DNA from: CAYVFC01 sp964450715
Lineage (GTDB): Bacteria; Myxococcota_A; Polyangia; Polyangiales; JAFGIB01
Reading direction: 5' to 3'
Assembly: GCA_964450715.1 (NCBI GenBank)
Contig: CAYVFC010000042.1
Location: forward strand, 1-56,188
DNA length: 56,188 nt
Program-made: the position numbers and the translations under genes
Part shown: one piece after another, positions 1 to 8,352 of the stretch
Layout of the letters: every line of letters starts with the position of its first letter
Position numbering within the stretch: position 1 is the first letter of the stretch
The notes under the pieces: model-generated
The model's input: the letters and a program-made list of their open reading frames with translations, nothing else
What the model was told of the DNA's origin: nothing
Databases searched by the model: none

Positions 1-285
1 GGGCTCTGGGTCAGGATTTCCACCTCCGATCTAGCGGCCATGCCGCTCGCACCTCTCCCCTCTCCCCGAAGGGAAGAGGGGTCGGAAGTGAGAGCCGCAG
101 GCTTCGCGTGCGGAGAAGACGTGGCGACTATGCGAACCTAGGGTCAACAGCTGGATTCAATACGACAATCATCTATTCCGGAAGACAACGAGAATTTACT
201 TACCATCACGCCGGTGTCCTGATTTCGAGAAAAAAGACATTTAAGCGAGGGGACCGCACGAACGCACCGTCCCCTGGTCGGGTTT
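1..285. other. left edge, no gene recognised
   Basis: No protein-like reading frame is convincing here. The stretch holds a short palindrome near 61-82 (CCTCTCCCC, then GGGAAGAGG) and, just past the stop of the glycosidase gene, a hairpin listed separately. It is probably the 3' flank of the minus-strand xylose operon. Confidence 0.4.
249..274 (-). terminator. possible terminator of the xyl operon
   Basis: A stem GGGGAC / GTCCCC with inner complementarity (GGTGCG against CGCACC) lies 12 bp beyond the glycosidase stop codon. On the minus strand a run of six T follows about 12 nt after the stem, further than in a classical intrinsic terminator. Position supports termination of the operon; the spacing makes it doubtful. 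Confidence 0.3.
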
Positions 286-2451
286 TCATGCGGCGGGAGG
301 CTGAAGTAACATCGTGCGCGTCCTGGCCTCGACCGCGTCGAAACCCACGCTGAGCTCGACCGGAAGCGGCTCGCGTTCCCAGTGGCCATCGACGCGTATG
401 TCGAGCGCAGCCAGATCGAGATCGATTCGCAACAGCTCGCTGGCGCCGGCGGCCAGCACACAGGGCGCGAAGCCCACTAGCCTGCGCGCCGGTCGCTGAT
501 AACGCGACCCGGGCACGCCGGCATAGACCTGAACCACCGCCTTGCCCGGTCGCCTTCCGCTGTTGCGAACCTGCACCTCGACGCGGCCGTCGGCGATTCG
601 CGGCGCGTCGAGCGCAAAACGCGTAAAGCCCAGGCCGTGGCCAAAGGGCAGCTGGGGAGCCGTTTCTTGCGCGTCGAGCCACCACTGGCCGTGCACAAGG
701 CCGTACTCGGCGCGGGTCGCGTCCAGGTCGAAGTCGACCAGGTACGCCTCGTCAACCGGTATTGCGAAGGGTAGACGGCCGCCCGGCTCGGCCTTACCCA
801 GCAGAACGTCGGCTAGCGCATGCCCCCCCTCCATTCCCGGGTACCAGAGCATGAGGGCGGCGGATACGTCCTTTAACCAGGGCATCACCACCGCGCTTCC
901 GGCCATCACCGCCACCACCACCCGCGGATGACGGGCGGCCGCGGCGCGGATCAGCTCCTCGTCGGCCGCGCGCAGCCGTAGTGAGGCGCGGTCACCGCCC
1001 TTCTCGAAGCGCTTCTTCTCGCCCGAGTCGTCGCTACTCGGTTGCGGGCTCTGATAGCCGGACGGAAAGCCGGTGGCCGGGTGATCCGAGGGAGGGTACA
1101 GGTGCAGGAGCTGTTCCGTGGACTTCTCGTCGAGGAACTCGCCCTCGTCGTACTTGGTGTAGCCCACCACCAGGAGCACGGCGTCCGCTCCCTGAACGAT
1201 GTCCGTATCGGACTCGGAAAAAGCGACCTCGGTACGGGGAAGCGCTGCGCGCAACCCGGCCAGGGGCGTGACCACCTCGGGCTGCCTGACGTTGCTGCTG
1301 CCGCCGTCGCCCAGGTTCGGAAGATCGGCCAGGCGGCCCAGGACCGCCAGCTTGTCGATGCTTTCGCCTTGCAGCGGAAGCAGGTCTTCCTGGTTGCGCA
1401 TCAGCACCATCGAGGCAGAGGCGACCTCGCGGGCGAGCGCGCGATGCTCGGCGCAGGCGATGACCTCGGGCGGCGGCGCCTGCTCGAAGACGCTCGCAAA
1501 GCGGAGAAAGGTCGCCACGGTCTCGGCCACGCGCCCGTCGACCTCCCGCCCGGGCAGCTCTCCCCTGGCCAGGGCCTCGCCCAGCACCAGCGCGCGCTGT
1601 TGACGGAACGGCATCTCCACGTTGCAACCGGCCAGGACCGACTTGACCGGATCGCGCAGGCCGTAGATGAAATCCGTGATCACGAAGCCCCGCCAACCCC
1701 ACTCGGTCCGCAGAATGTCGGTGAGCAGGGCGCGGTTTTCGCCGCACCATTCGCCGTTGAGCGAGTTGTAGGCGCTCATCACGCTGGCCACCCCGGCGGC
1801 GGCTACGCGCTTGAAGTGGGGCAGGTAGACCTCGTGTAGCGCGCGCTCGTCGGCGACCACGTCCACCTTGAAGCGCGAGTTCTCCATGGAATTGCAGGCG
1901 AAGTGCTTCATGCAGGCCATCACGTGCTGCTGTAGCCCCTCGGTGCTGGCAGCGGCCATCTCCCCCACGTGGTGCGGGTCCTCTCCATAGGTCTCCTGGG
2001 CCCTGCCCCAGGCCGGGTGCCTGAGCAGGTTCATGCAAACCGCGCCCGTGTAGGTGGCGCCGCTGGCCCGCAGTTCTGCGCCCATGGCCTGGCCCACCCT
2101 GCGCTCGAGCGTGGGATCGAAGCTGGCTCCGCGGGCCATGGAGACCGGAAAGGCGGTACTGGGCCCGATCACGCACCCGCGCGGGCCGTCGGCAAAGTCG
2201 AGCCCGGGTATGCCCAGCCGCTCGACCCTGGCGGCCGGCCAGGGTCGCTCCCAGTAGGCGCCCGCGGCCATTTCCATGAGACCCGGCCAGAAGGACGTGT
2301 CGCCGTCCAGACACCCGAGCTTTTCCTCCTGGTCCATCTGGGCGACCAAGAGCCTGGCCTGCTCGTCGGGGTCCGCTCCTTCGTTAACCTTTTTAATAGC
2401 GCGCCCGAAGGCGGTTTCCCCGGGCACCCGGCCCTTCTGATCGTTTTTCAT
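286..2451 (-). CDS. glycoside hydrolase family 3 (beta-xylosidase/beta-glucosidase)
   Basis: The 721-residue protein has a GH3 TIM-barrel domain with FADGPRG near 86-92, KHFACN near 182-187 and the nucleophile block WGWRGFVITD ending at Asp260. A GH3 C-terminal domain and a fibronectin-like tail follow (about 350-715). No signal peptide is visible, so it should act in the cytoplasm on imported oligosaccharides, releasing terminal non-reducing sugars with retention. It lies 14 bp downstream of xylA and is presumably cotranscribed, which favours xylo-oligosaccharides as substrate. Family membership is clear; the sugar specificity is inferred only from the neighbours. Confidence 0.92.
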   Translation of the reverse strand: MKNDQKGRVPGETAFGRAIKKVNEGADPDEQARLLVAQMDQEEKLGCLDGDTSFWPGLMEMAAGAYWERPWPAARVERLGIPGLDFADGPRGCVIGPSTAFPVSMARGASFDPTLERRVGQAMGAELRASGATYTGAVCMNLLRHPAWGRAQETYGEDPHHVGEMAAASTEGLQQHVMACMKHFACNSMENSRFKVDVVADERALHEVYLPHFKRVAAAGVASVMSAYNSLNGEWCGENRALLTDILRTEWGWRGFVITDFIYGLRDPVKSVLAGCNVEMPFRQQRALVLGEALARGELPGREVDGRVAETVATFLRFASVFEQAPPPEVIACAEHRALAREVASASMVLMRNQEDLLPLQGESIDKLAVLGRLADLPNLGDGGSSNVRQPEVVTPLAGLRAALPRTEVAFSESDTDIVQGADAVLLVVGYTKYDEGEFLDEKSTEQLLHLYPPSDHPATGFPSGYQSPQPSSDDSGEKKRFEKGGDRASLRLRAADEELIRAAAARHPRVVVAVMAGSAVVMPWLKDVSAALMLWYPGMEGGHALADVLLGKAEPGGRLPFAIPVDEAYLVDFDLDATRAEYGLVHGQWWLDAQETAPQLPFGHGLGFTRFALDAPRIADGRVEVQVRNSGRRPGKAVVQVYAGVPGSRYQRPARRLVGFAPCVLAAGASELLRIDLDLAALDIRVDGHWEREPLPVELSVGFDAVEARTRTMLLQPPAA

Positions 2452-2465
2452 TCCTGGCTGCTCCG

Positions 2466-3794
2466 CTAGCGAAGGGTGGTGATCCTGGCGAGCCTGTGCT
2501 CTAACAACTCCTGTTGGCCCGAGCGAGGCCGGGGTCGAAGGTCGCGCTCGATAGCGTAGTCCGCGACGCTGGCCAGGTCCCGTGTGCCGTCCAGGATCCC
2601 GCGCCCCAACTCCGCGTCCCAGCCCGCGTAGCGTTCCCGCAGTACGCCCTCGATGAGCCCCGACTGCACCAGGCGCTCGGCGTTCAGCAAGCCGAGCGCC
2701 AGGGTGTCGAGCCCGGCCACGTGGGCCACCAGCAGGTCCAGGGGGTCGATGCTCTGGCGGCGCAGCTTGGCGTCGAAGTTGAACCCGCCGTTGCCGAGCC
2801 CGCCGGCTCGAACGATGGTGTACATGGCGAGCGTCATCTCCTCGACGCTCTGGGGGAACTGGTCGGTGTCCCAGCCCAGCCGGGAGTCGCCCCGGTTGGC
2901 GTCGATGCTGCCCAGCAGCCCGCAGGCGGCGGCGTACTCGAGCTCGTGCTGGAAGTCGTGCCCGGCCAGGGTGGCGTGGTTGACCTCGATGTTGACCTTG
3001 ATCTCTTTATCCAGACCGTAGCGCTGCAGAAAGGCGTAGACGCAGGCGGTGTCGAAATCGTACTGGTGCTTGGTCGGTTCCATGGGCTTGGGCTCGATGA
3101 GCAGGGTGCCCTTGAAGCCGATGCGGTGCTTGTGCTCGACCACCATGGCCATGAAGCGCCCGAGCTGCTCGAGCTCCCGTCGCATGTCGGTGTTGAGCAG
3201 GGTATCGTAGCCCTCGCGCCCGCCCCACATGACGTAGTTGGCGCCGCCCAGCTGGTGGGTGACCTCGAGCGCGCGCCTGACCTGGAAGGCGGCGCAGGCG
3301 AACACCTCGGGATCCGGGTTGGTGGCGGCGCCCGCGGCATAGCGCGGATGGGAAAAGAGGTTGGCGGTACCCCAGAGCAGGCCCACGCCCGTGCGCTGCA
3401 TGGCCGCGCTTGCCAGCTCGGCCATCCGGGAAAACCGGGCGTCGCTCTCGCGCAGATCCCCTGCCTCGGGCGCCAGGTCGCGATCGTGAAAGGTGAAGAA
3501 GGGCACGCCCAGCTTTTCGAACAGCTCGAAGCCCACCTCGAGCTTCTGCCTCGCCTGCTGCATCGGGTCGCCGCCCGGCGCGTGCCAGGGGCGTCCCAGG
3601 GTCGCATTGCCGAAGGTGTCGCTGCCATCCCAGCAGAGCGTGTGCCAGTAACAGACAGCCGGGCGCAGCCACCCGGCCATCGTCTTGCCCAGAACCTTCC
3701 GGTCCGGTTCGTAGTGGCGGAAGGCGAGCGGATCGTCGCTCTCGGGTCCGCCAAAGACGACGCGCTCGGTCCGGGGAAAAAACGGTGTGCTCAT
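2466..3794 (-). CDS. xylA: xylose isomerase
   Basis: This 442-residue protein converts D-xylose to D-xylulose in the cytoplasm, with two divalent metals. The catalytic pair is His103/Asp106 in FTFHDRDL. The metal and substrate ligands appear as Glu234 and Lys236 (LLIEPKP), Glu270 and His273 (NIEVNHATLAGH), Asp298, Asp309 and Asp311 (DTDQFP) and Asp341 (FDAKLRR). The length fits the longer class II isomerases. Its ATG overlaps the xylB stop by four bases (ATGA), which indicates translational coupling. The glycosidase gene follows after 14 bp. Confidence 0.97.
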   Translation of the reverse strand: MSTPFFPRTERVVFGGPESDDPLAFRHYEPDRKVLGKTMAGWLRPAVCYWHTLCWDGSDTFGNATLGRPWHAPGGDPMQQARQKLEVGFELFEKLGVPFFTFHDRDLAPEAGDLRESDARFSRMAELASAAMQRTGVGLLWGTANLFSHPRYAAGAATNPDPEVFACAAFQVRRALEVTHQLGGANYVMWGGREGYDTLLNTDMRRELEQLGRFMAMVVEHKHRIGFKGTLLIEPKPMEPTKHQYDFDTACVYAFLQRYGLDKEIKVNIEVNHATLAGHDFQHELEYAAACGLLGSIDANRGDSRLGWDTDQFPQSVEEMTLAMYTIVRAGGLGNGGFNFDAKLRRQSIDPLDLLVAHVAGLDTLALGLLNAERLVQSGLIEGVLRERYAGWDAELGRGILDGTRDLASVADYAIERDLRPRPRSGQQELLEHRLARITTLR

Positions 3795-5266
3795 CGATTG
3801 CCTCCGTCCCGCAGCCGCGGGAAAACGTCCTCGAGTCTGGAATAGAGCGTACGAAAGACGGGCAGCCGGGCCTGGCTGCGCTCGGCAAGCGCCGGGTCGG
3901 GTGCGATTTCCGCGCGCACCGCCCCCTGCGTACAGACGCTATCCGGCGCTTCTCCGGTGGCCGCCATCCGCCCCAGCCGGGCCGCGCCAAAGGCGGCCCC
4001 CAGTTCGGCGCCCTGGCGGAAGACGAGGGTTCGACCGAGGGTACTGGCCAGAAGCCGCCCCCAGAGCTGGCTGCGAGCGCCTCCGCCGATGACCGACAGG
4101 TCGCTCGGGTCGGCGCCCGCCTCGAGCAGGCTCTGCTGGGCGTCGGCAAAGGCAAAGGCCACGCCCTCGAGCACCGCCAGGGTCATCTGCCCTCGGGTGG
4201 TGTAGTGCCCCAGACCGAAGAAAAGGCCGCGCGCCTGCGAGTCGTTGTGCGGGGTGCGCTCGCCGGAGAGGTAGGGAAGAAAGAACACCTCGCCCGGGCG
4301 CTCCCCGGCAGCTTCGGCCAGCAGCGTGGCCTCGTCTACGCCGTGTATCCCGGAAAGCCAGCTCAGGCAGCTGGCCGCGCTCAGCAGCACGCCCATCTGG
4401 TGCCAGCGGTCGGGCAAGGCGTGGCAGAAAGTGTGGACGCCGCCCCGGGGATTGGCGGCGTAGCGCTCGGCCGCGGTGAAGTACACGCCCGAGGTTCCGA
4501 GCGAGAGCAGCGCCTGCCCCGCTTCCCGGACGCCCATGCCCACCGCGCCGGCGGCGTTGTCGCCGCCGCCGCCCGCCACCACCACCTCGCGCGACAGCCC
4601 GAAGCGCTCCGCCACCGCCGGCCGCAGCCGACCGGTGGGCTGATTGCCCTCGTACAGCCGCGGCATGGCCGACGCGGGAAGCTCGCAGGCCTCGAGCATC
4701 CGCTCGGACCAGCGGCGCTCGGCCACGTGTAGCCACAGGGTGCCGGCCGCGTCGCTCATGTCGCTGGCGTGCTCGCCTGATAACTGCAGGCGAACGTAGT
4801 CTTTCGGAAGCAATACCCTGGCCACCCGGGCGCGTACTTCGGGCTCGTGCGCCGCCACCCAGAGCAGCTTGGGCGCGGTAAAGCCCGGCATGGCCCGGTT
4901 GCCGCAGATGGCCTCGAGCTCGGGCAGGCGCCGGGTGAGCTCCTGGCACTGCGGGGCGCTGCGCCCGTCGTTCCAGAGGATGGCCGGTCGCAACACCTCG
5001 TCGTCGGCGCCCAGCAGGGTCGCCCCGTGCATCTGACCCGACAGCCCGATCCCCTGCACGCGCGCCATGGCCCCGGGCTGCTCCGCGTGCAGCCTCTCGA
5101 GCACCTGGCAGCAGCCATCCCACCACTGTTGCGGGTCCTGTTCCGACCAGAGGGGTTGGGGTCGCGAGACCGTGAGCGGCGCGGACGCGTCCGCGAGAAC
5201 GCCGTCGTCGCCATCGACCAGCAAGGCCTTGACGGAGGAGGTACCGATGTCGATGCCGATGAACAC
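3791..5266 (-). CDS. xylB: xylulokinase
   Basis: A FGGY-family kinase that phosphorylates D-xylulose to xylulose 5-phosphate, feeding the pentose phosphate pathway. The N-terminal phosphate-binding strand is FIGIDIGTSSVKAL; GLSGQMHG, PAILWNDGR and the C-terminal GGGARSQLWG also match the family. I place the start at the GTG at 5266, which gives 491 residues beginning right at the FGGY core. The upstream in-frame ATG at 5320 lies inside the operator palindrome and would add 18 unrelated residues. It is the first gene of the minus-strand operon xylB-xylA-GH3. Confidence 0.95.
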   Translation of the reverse strand: MFIGIDIGTSSVKALLVDGDDGVLADASAPLTVSRPQPLWSEQDPQQWWDGCCQVLERLHAEQPGAMARVQGIGLSGQMHGATLLGADDEVLRPAILWNDGRSAPQCQELTRRLPELEAICGNRAMPGFTAPKLLWVAAHEPEVRARVARVLLPKDYVRLQLSGEHASDMSDAAGTLWLHVAERRWSERMLEACELPASAMPRLYEGNQPTGRLRPAVAERFGLSREVVVAGGGGDNAAGAVGMGVREAGQALLSLGTSGVYFTAAERYAANPRGGVHTFCHALPDRWHQMGVLLSAASCLSWLSGIHGVDEATLLAEAAGERPGEVFFLPYLSGERTPHNDSQARGLFFGLGHYTTRGQMTLAVLEGVAFAFADAQQSLLEAGADPSDLSVIGGGARSQLWGRLLASTLGRTLVFRQGAELGAAFGAARLGRMAATGEAPDSVCTQGAVRAEIAPDPALAERSQARLPVFRTLYSRLEDVFPRLRDGGNR

Positions 5267-5300
5267 GATGCTTCGCTTTCTCTTGCCCCGGATCCCCAAT

Positions 5301-5321
5301 TTAGTTAGTATTACTAACAAA
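5301..5321. promoter_or_regulatory. palindromic operator, probable XylR site
   Basis: The core GTTAGTATTACTAAC (5304-5318) is a perfect 7-1-7 inverted repeat, and symmetry continues outward with one mismatch. Its AT-rich TTAGTTAG / CTAACAA character resembles the TTAGTTTG / CAAACTAA boxes known for Bacillus XylR, also a ROK protein. It sits between the divergent xylB and galM starts and touches the galM ATG, so one bound repressor could block both operons. The symmetry is seen directly; the identity of the regulator is inferred from the adjacent ROK gene. Confidence 0.75.
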
Positions 5322-6406
5322 TGTCAAGCCCCTCCCACCGTGCCCCGCTCGAAAGCGCCCCGTTCGGCACCACGGCCGGCGGGGAGCCGGTGCAGCTCTT
5401 TACCCTGCGCACGGCCGAAAGCAGCGTTCAGGTGAGCGAGTACGGCGCGTCCGTCGTCTCTTTGCGGGTGCCCGACCGCGACGGTCAACAGGGGCCGGTC
5501 GTGCTCGGCTTTCCCAGCCTTTCCGGGTATGTGGCCGATCATCCCTCCATCGGTTGCATGGTGGGCCGCTACGCCAACCGGATCGCCAACGCCCGCTTCG
5601 GGCTCGACGGGCGTACCTTTGATCTGCCGGCCAACGACGGCGTGCATCACCTGCACGGGGGCCCGGCCGGGTTCGGCCGGCGCGTGTTCAGCGGGGAGGC
5701 GAGCCTGGATTCCGGCATCCCGGCGGTACGGCTGACCTTGGTGAGCCCGGCCGGCGACCAGGGCTATCCGGGCCGGCTGGAGGTAGAGGTGCTTTTCCGG
5801 CTGGTGCAGGATGGCTTTGCCACCACGCTCGAGATCGACTCCCGGGCCACGAGCGACGCGCCGACCGTGGTGAGCCTGGCGCACCACGGTTACTTCAACC
5901 TCGAAGACGGAGGCAAGAGCAGCGTGAGTGATCACATGCTCACCGTTCACGCCGACCATGCCCTGCCCCTCGAGGCCGACGGTATACCGAGCGGGGCACC
6001 CGTTGCGGTCGAGGGCACCTCGCTCGACTTCCGCAACCCGGCACATCTCGGCCCGCGCATGGCCGAGCGGGGCGGCTTTGACGACTGCTTTATGCTGGGA
6101 CCGGTCGAGCCGAAGGCCGCTTCTACACGGCAACCGCGCCTGGCAGCGGCGGCGTACGAACCGCATCGAGGCCGCACCCTGGAGGTGCTCACCGACCAGC
6201 CGGCGCTTCAGCTATATACGGCAAACAGCCTGGACGGCTCCCTCGTGGGCCACGATGGCGTGCGGTACCAACGCCACGCCGGCCTCTGCCTGGAAACCCA
6301 GCACCCGCCCGACGCGCCCAACCGTCCCGACCTGCCCAGCGCGCGCCTGGACCCGGGCCAGACCTATTGCGCGAGCGTGCGCTACCGATTTGGCGTCCAT
6401 GACTGA
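5321..6406 (+). CDS. galM: aldose 1-epimerase (mutarotase)
   Basis: This 361-residue protein interconverts alpha and beta anomers of aldoses such as xylose and glucose. Family marks are GCMVGRYANRIANARF, the substrate-binding VHHLHGG, the catalytic-His block LAHHGYFNL, and the C-terminal Glu in LCLETQHPPDAPN. The ATG at 5321 abuts the palindromic operator and no Shine-Dalgarno precedes it, so the transcript may be leaderless. No better start is visible before the conserved PFGTTAGGEPVQLF. Its stop overlaps the repressor start by 8 bp. It probably supplies alpha-xylopyranose to xylose isomerase. Confidence 0.93.
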   Translation: MSSPSHRAPLESAPFGTTAGGEPVQLFTLRTAESSVQVSEYGASVVSLRVPDRDGQQGPVVLGFPSLSGYVADHPSIGCMVGRYANRIANARFGLDGRTFDLPANDGVHHLHGGPAGFGRRVFSGEASLDSGIPAVRLTLVSPAGDQGYPGRLEVEVLFRLVQDGFATTLEIDSRATSDAPTVVSLAHHGYFNLEDGGKSSVSDHMLTVHADHALPLEADGIPSGAPVAVEGTSLDFRNPAHLGPRMAERGGFDDCFMLGPVEPKAASTRQPRLAAAAYEPHRGRTLEVLTDQPALQLYTANSLDGSLVGHDGVRYQRHAGLCLETQHPPDAPNRPDLPSARLDPGQTYCASVRYRFGVHD

Positions 6407-7667
6407 ACCATCCACCAAACGCGACCCCGTACCCGCCAGCCTGTCCGCAGTGCGCCGGCACAACCTGACGCTGGTGCTGCGGGCGCTGCGCGCGCGCGGT
6501 CCGATGTCGCGCGCGGCCCTGGCGGTTCATACCGGGCTGACCAAGGTCACCCTATCCAGCCTCGCCGGCGAGCTGCTGGAGCGCGGCCTGCTGCGCGAGC
6601 AGCGGCTGCAGCGGGGCTCGGGGCAGGCCGGCCGGCCCTCCCGGCCCCTGGCGCTGGACCCCGATGGAGCGGCAGGCCTGGGGCTGTGGGTCGACGTCGA
6701 CTGCCTGGGCGTGTGTTTGACTGATCTAAGCGGCCGGGCCCGCTTCTCGCGCGCGGTCCGGCGCGACAACCGGCGTGCTCGACCCGTTACCGTTCTGCGA
6801 CACCTGCTGCGTCTGGCGGCCGAAGCGGTTCGATCCGCCGAGCGGTCGGGCGTGCGGACGGTAGCGGCGACGCTGGCCGTACCCGGCCTGGTCGACGCCG
6901 GCCGCGGCCACCTGTACCTGGCGCCCAACCTGCACTGGTCGGACATCCCGCTAGCCGAGCAGCTGACGCCGATGCTGCGCGATCTACTGCCCGGTATCCC
7001 CCGACCAGGGCTCGCCAACGAGGCCAACGCCGCTGCCATTGCCGAGCATGCAGCGCGCACCGGCGTGACGGGCCAGGGCGAGGCGTCCGGCGACTTCCTC
7101 TTCGTCACCCTGGCGGTCGGCGTGGGGGCCGGGGTCGTCCAGAACGGTGCCCTGTTCCGCGGCGCGCGCGGCTTCGGGGGCGAGCTGGGGCACGCGGTCG
7201 TTCAGCCCGATGGTCCGCGCTGCGCTTGCGGCAACCGCGGCTGCCTGGAAGCGCTGGTCGGGCGTGACGCGCTCATGGCCCGTGCGCGCAGCCGACTTCG
7301 CGCGGCCCTTCCGGACAGCTCCGATCCGGACGCGGTGCTCGACGCCCTGCACGCACTGGCCAGGGACAGGGATCCGGCTGCCCGCGAGGTCCTCGACGAG
7401 ACCGCCCGGTGGCTCGCGGTCGCCCTGGCGAACTACGCCAACCTGCTCGATCCCGAGGCGATCATCCTGGGCGGCTATGCCGCGCGTTTCGCCGACCTGT
7501 TGATCCCGCCGATCCGCCGTTACCTCAACCGGAGCCTGCTGTCGGCGCGCTGGGCGCCGTGCGAGATCCTCGCGGCAAAAACCGGTGCCGAGGCGCCGCT
7601 GCTGGGCGCCGGGCTGCTGGCGCTCGAACACGCCTTCGACAATCCCGGTTCTCTGGGTATACGGTAG
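6399..7667 (+). CDS. xylR: ROK-family repressor of the xylose genes
   Basis: The protein has 422 residues. Residues about 18-72 form a winged helix-turn-helix (SRAALAVHTGLTKVTLSSL), followed by a ROK sugar-kinase-like domain. The ROK zinc signature is present (CACGNRGCLEALVG), preceded by GGELGHAVVQPDG. The start is the ATG at 6399, overlapping the galM stop, because the reading frame is open far upstream inside galM. By family and context it should bind the palindrome at 5301-5321 and be released by xylose, so regulating itself, galM and xylBA-GH3. The inducer is inferred. Confidence 0.88.
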   Translation: MTEPSTKRDPVPASLSAVRRHNLTLVLRALRARGPMSRAALAVHTGLTKVTLSSLAGELLERGLLREQRLQRGSGQAGRPSRPLALDPDGAAGLGLWVDVDCLGVCLTDLSGRARFSRAVRRDNRRARPVTVLRHLLRLAAEAVRSAERSGVRTVAATLAVPGLVDAGRGHLYLAPNLHWSDIPLAEQLTPMLRDLLPGIPRPGLANEANAAAIAEHAARTGVTGQGEASGDFLFVTLAVGVGAGVVQNGALFRGARGFGGELGHAVVQPDGPRCACGNRGCLEALVGRDALMARARSRLRAALPDSSDPDAVLDALHALARDRDPAAREVLDETARWLAVALANYANLLDPEAIILGGYAARFADLLIPPIRRYLNRSLLSARWAPCEILAAKTGAEAPLLGAGLLALEHAFDNPGSLGIR

Positions 7668-7817
7668 TAATATGGCCAACCGGTAGCGGAGGTTGCGTCC
7701 GCATGACGCCAACCGTCGTCCCCCGGTCTGCCAGCACCTCAAACGAAACGCGGGCGGGCGAAGTCGCCTGCAAATCGCTATCGCTCTCGCTTTCGGTTTC
7801 CGGTCGACTGCGTTCCG

Positions 7818-7935
7818 ATACCGAAGCGCGTGATGATGAATGAGACGGTGACGTATGACGGGGGAACGTTCGCGTATACCGAAGCGCGTGATGATGAATG
7901 AGACGGTGACGTATGACGGGGGAACGTTCGCGTAT
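7818..7935 (+). repeat. 58-bp perfect tandem duplication
   Basis: Two adjacent copies (7818-7875 and 7876-7933, with two further matching bases) are identical over 58 bp. Perfect identity suggests a recent slippage or duplication event. 58 is not a multiple of three, so any frame through it shifts between copies, which argues against coding use. Confidence 0.85.
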
Positions 7936-8065
7936 TTCGATCCGGGAAAGAACGAGCTAGCCTGTATAAAGAAGAAAAAAGGCCGGTCTAGGACCAGCGG
8001 TTGTCCGGAAAAGAACCGCTGCCTGAAAATAGAAGCCGCCTCCGGCTACTAAACTTCCGTCATGT

Positions 8066-8263
8066 GTGGCGTATCCAAGACTCGAGATGCCTGTGCAAGA
8101 GGCAGCGTGCGAACGTGACGAGGGCGGATGGTACTACGACGATGCGGGCGCGCCCTCCCGGGTCCTTCTCTGCGCCGCCTCCTGCGAGGTGGTGAGCGAA
8201 CCGGGCGGAACCTTCGAGCTGGCGCTCGGCTGCGAGACCCAGCGGCTGGAAGACGTGGAGTGA
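8066..8263 (+). pseudogene. C-terminal remnant of a vWA-type secreted protein
   Basis: The 65-codon frame contains CERDEGGWYYDD, VLLCAASCEVV and ELALGCET. I recognise this block as the conserved C-terminal tail of the von Willebrand-A lipoproteins common in Myxococcota (GWYYDD, LCPATC, GC). Here only the last 50 or so residues remain. There is no signal peptide, no metal-ion-dependent adhesion motif and no ribosome-binding site. It is most likely the debris of a deleted gene; the recognition is from memory of the family. Confidence 0.55.
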
Positions 8264-8352
8264 TGCATCGCGGGACCGTTTTCCGGCGAAAGGGAGGACC
8301 GCACCATCGGGCTTGATACCGCAGGACGCGTTTCCACGGAGGAGAGAAACCC

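Larger units (their letters stand above)
7668..8352. other. intergenic region with tandem duplication and gene remnant
   Basis: No intact gene is convincing. The region holds a 58-bp tandem duplication (7818-7935), a stem-loop CAGCGGTT / AACCGCTG (about 7996-8022), and a remnant of a von Willebrand-A protein tail (8066-8263). A 65-codon frame over 7855-8052 is largely made of the duplicated unit and resembles nothing I know. Confidence 0.5.

Noticed and set aside
1034..2314. Long Arg/Gly-rich minus-strand frame over the glycosidase gene
   Set aside because: High-GC shadow frame without any domain; the GH3 frame is continuous and conserved.
5928..6398. Upstream extension of the ROK regulator frame inside galM
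   Set aside because: Composition is out-of-frame galM; the family homology begins right after the ATG at 6399.
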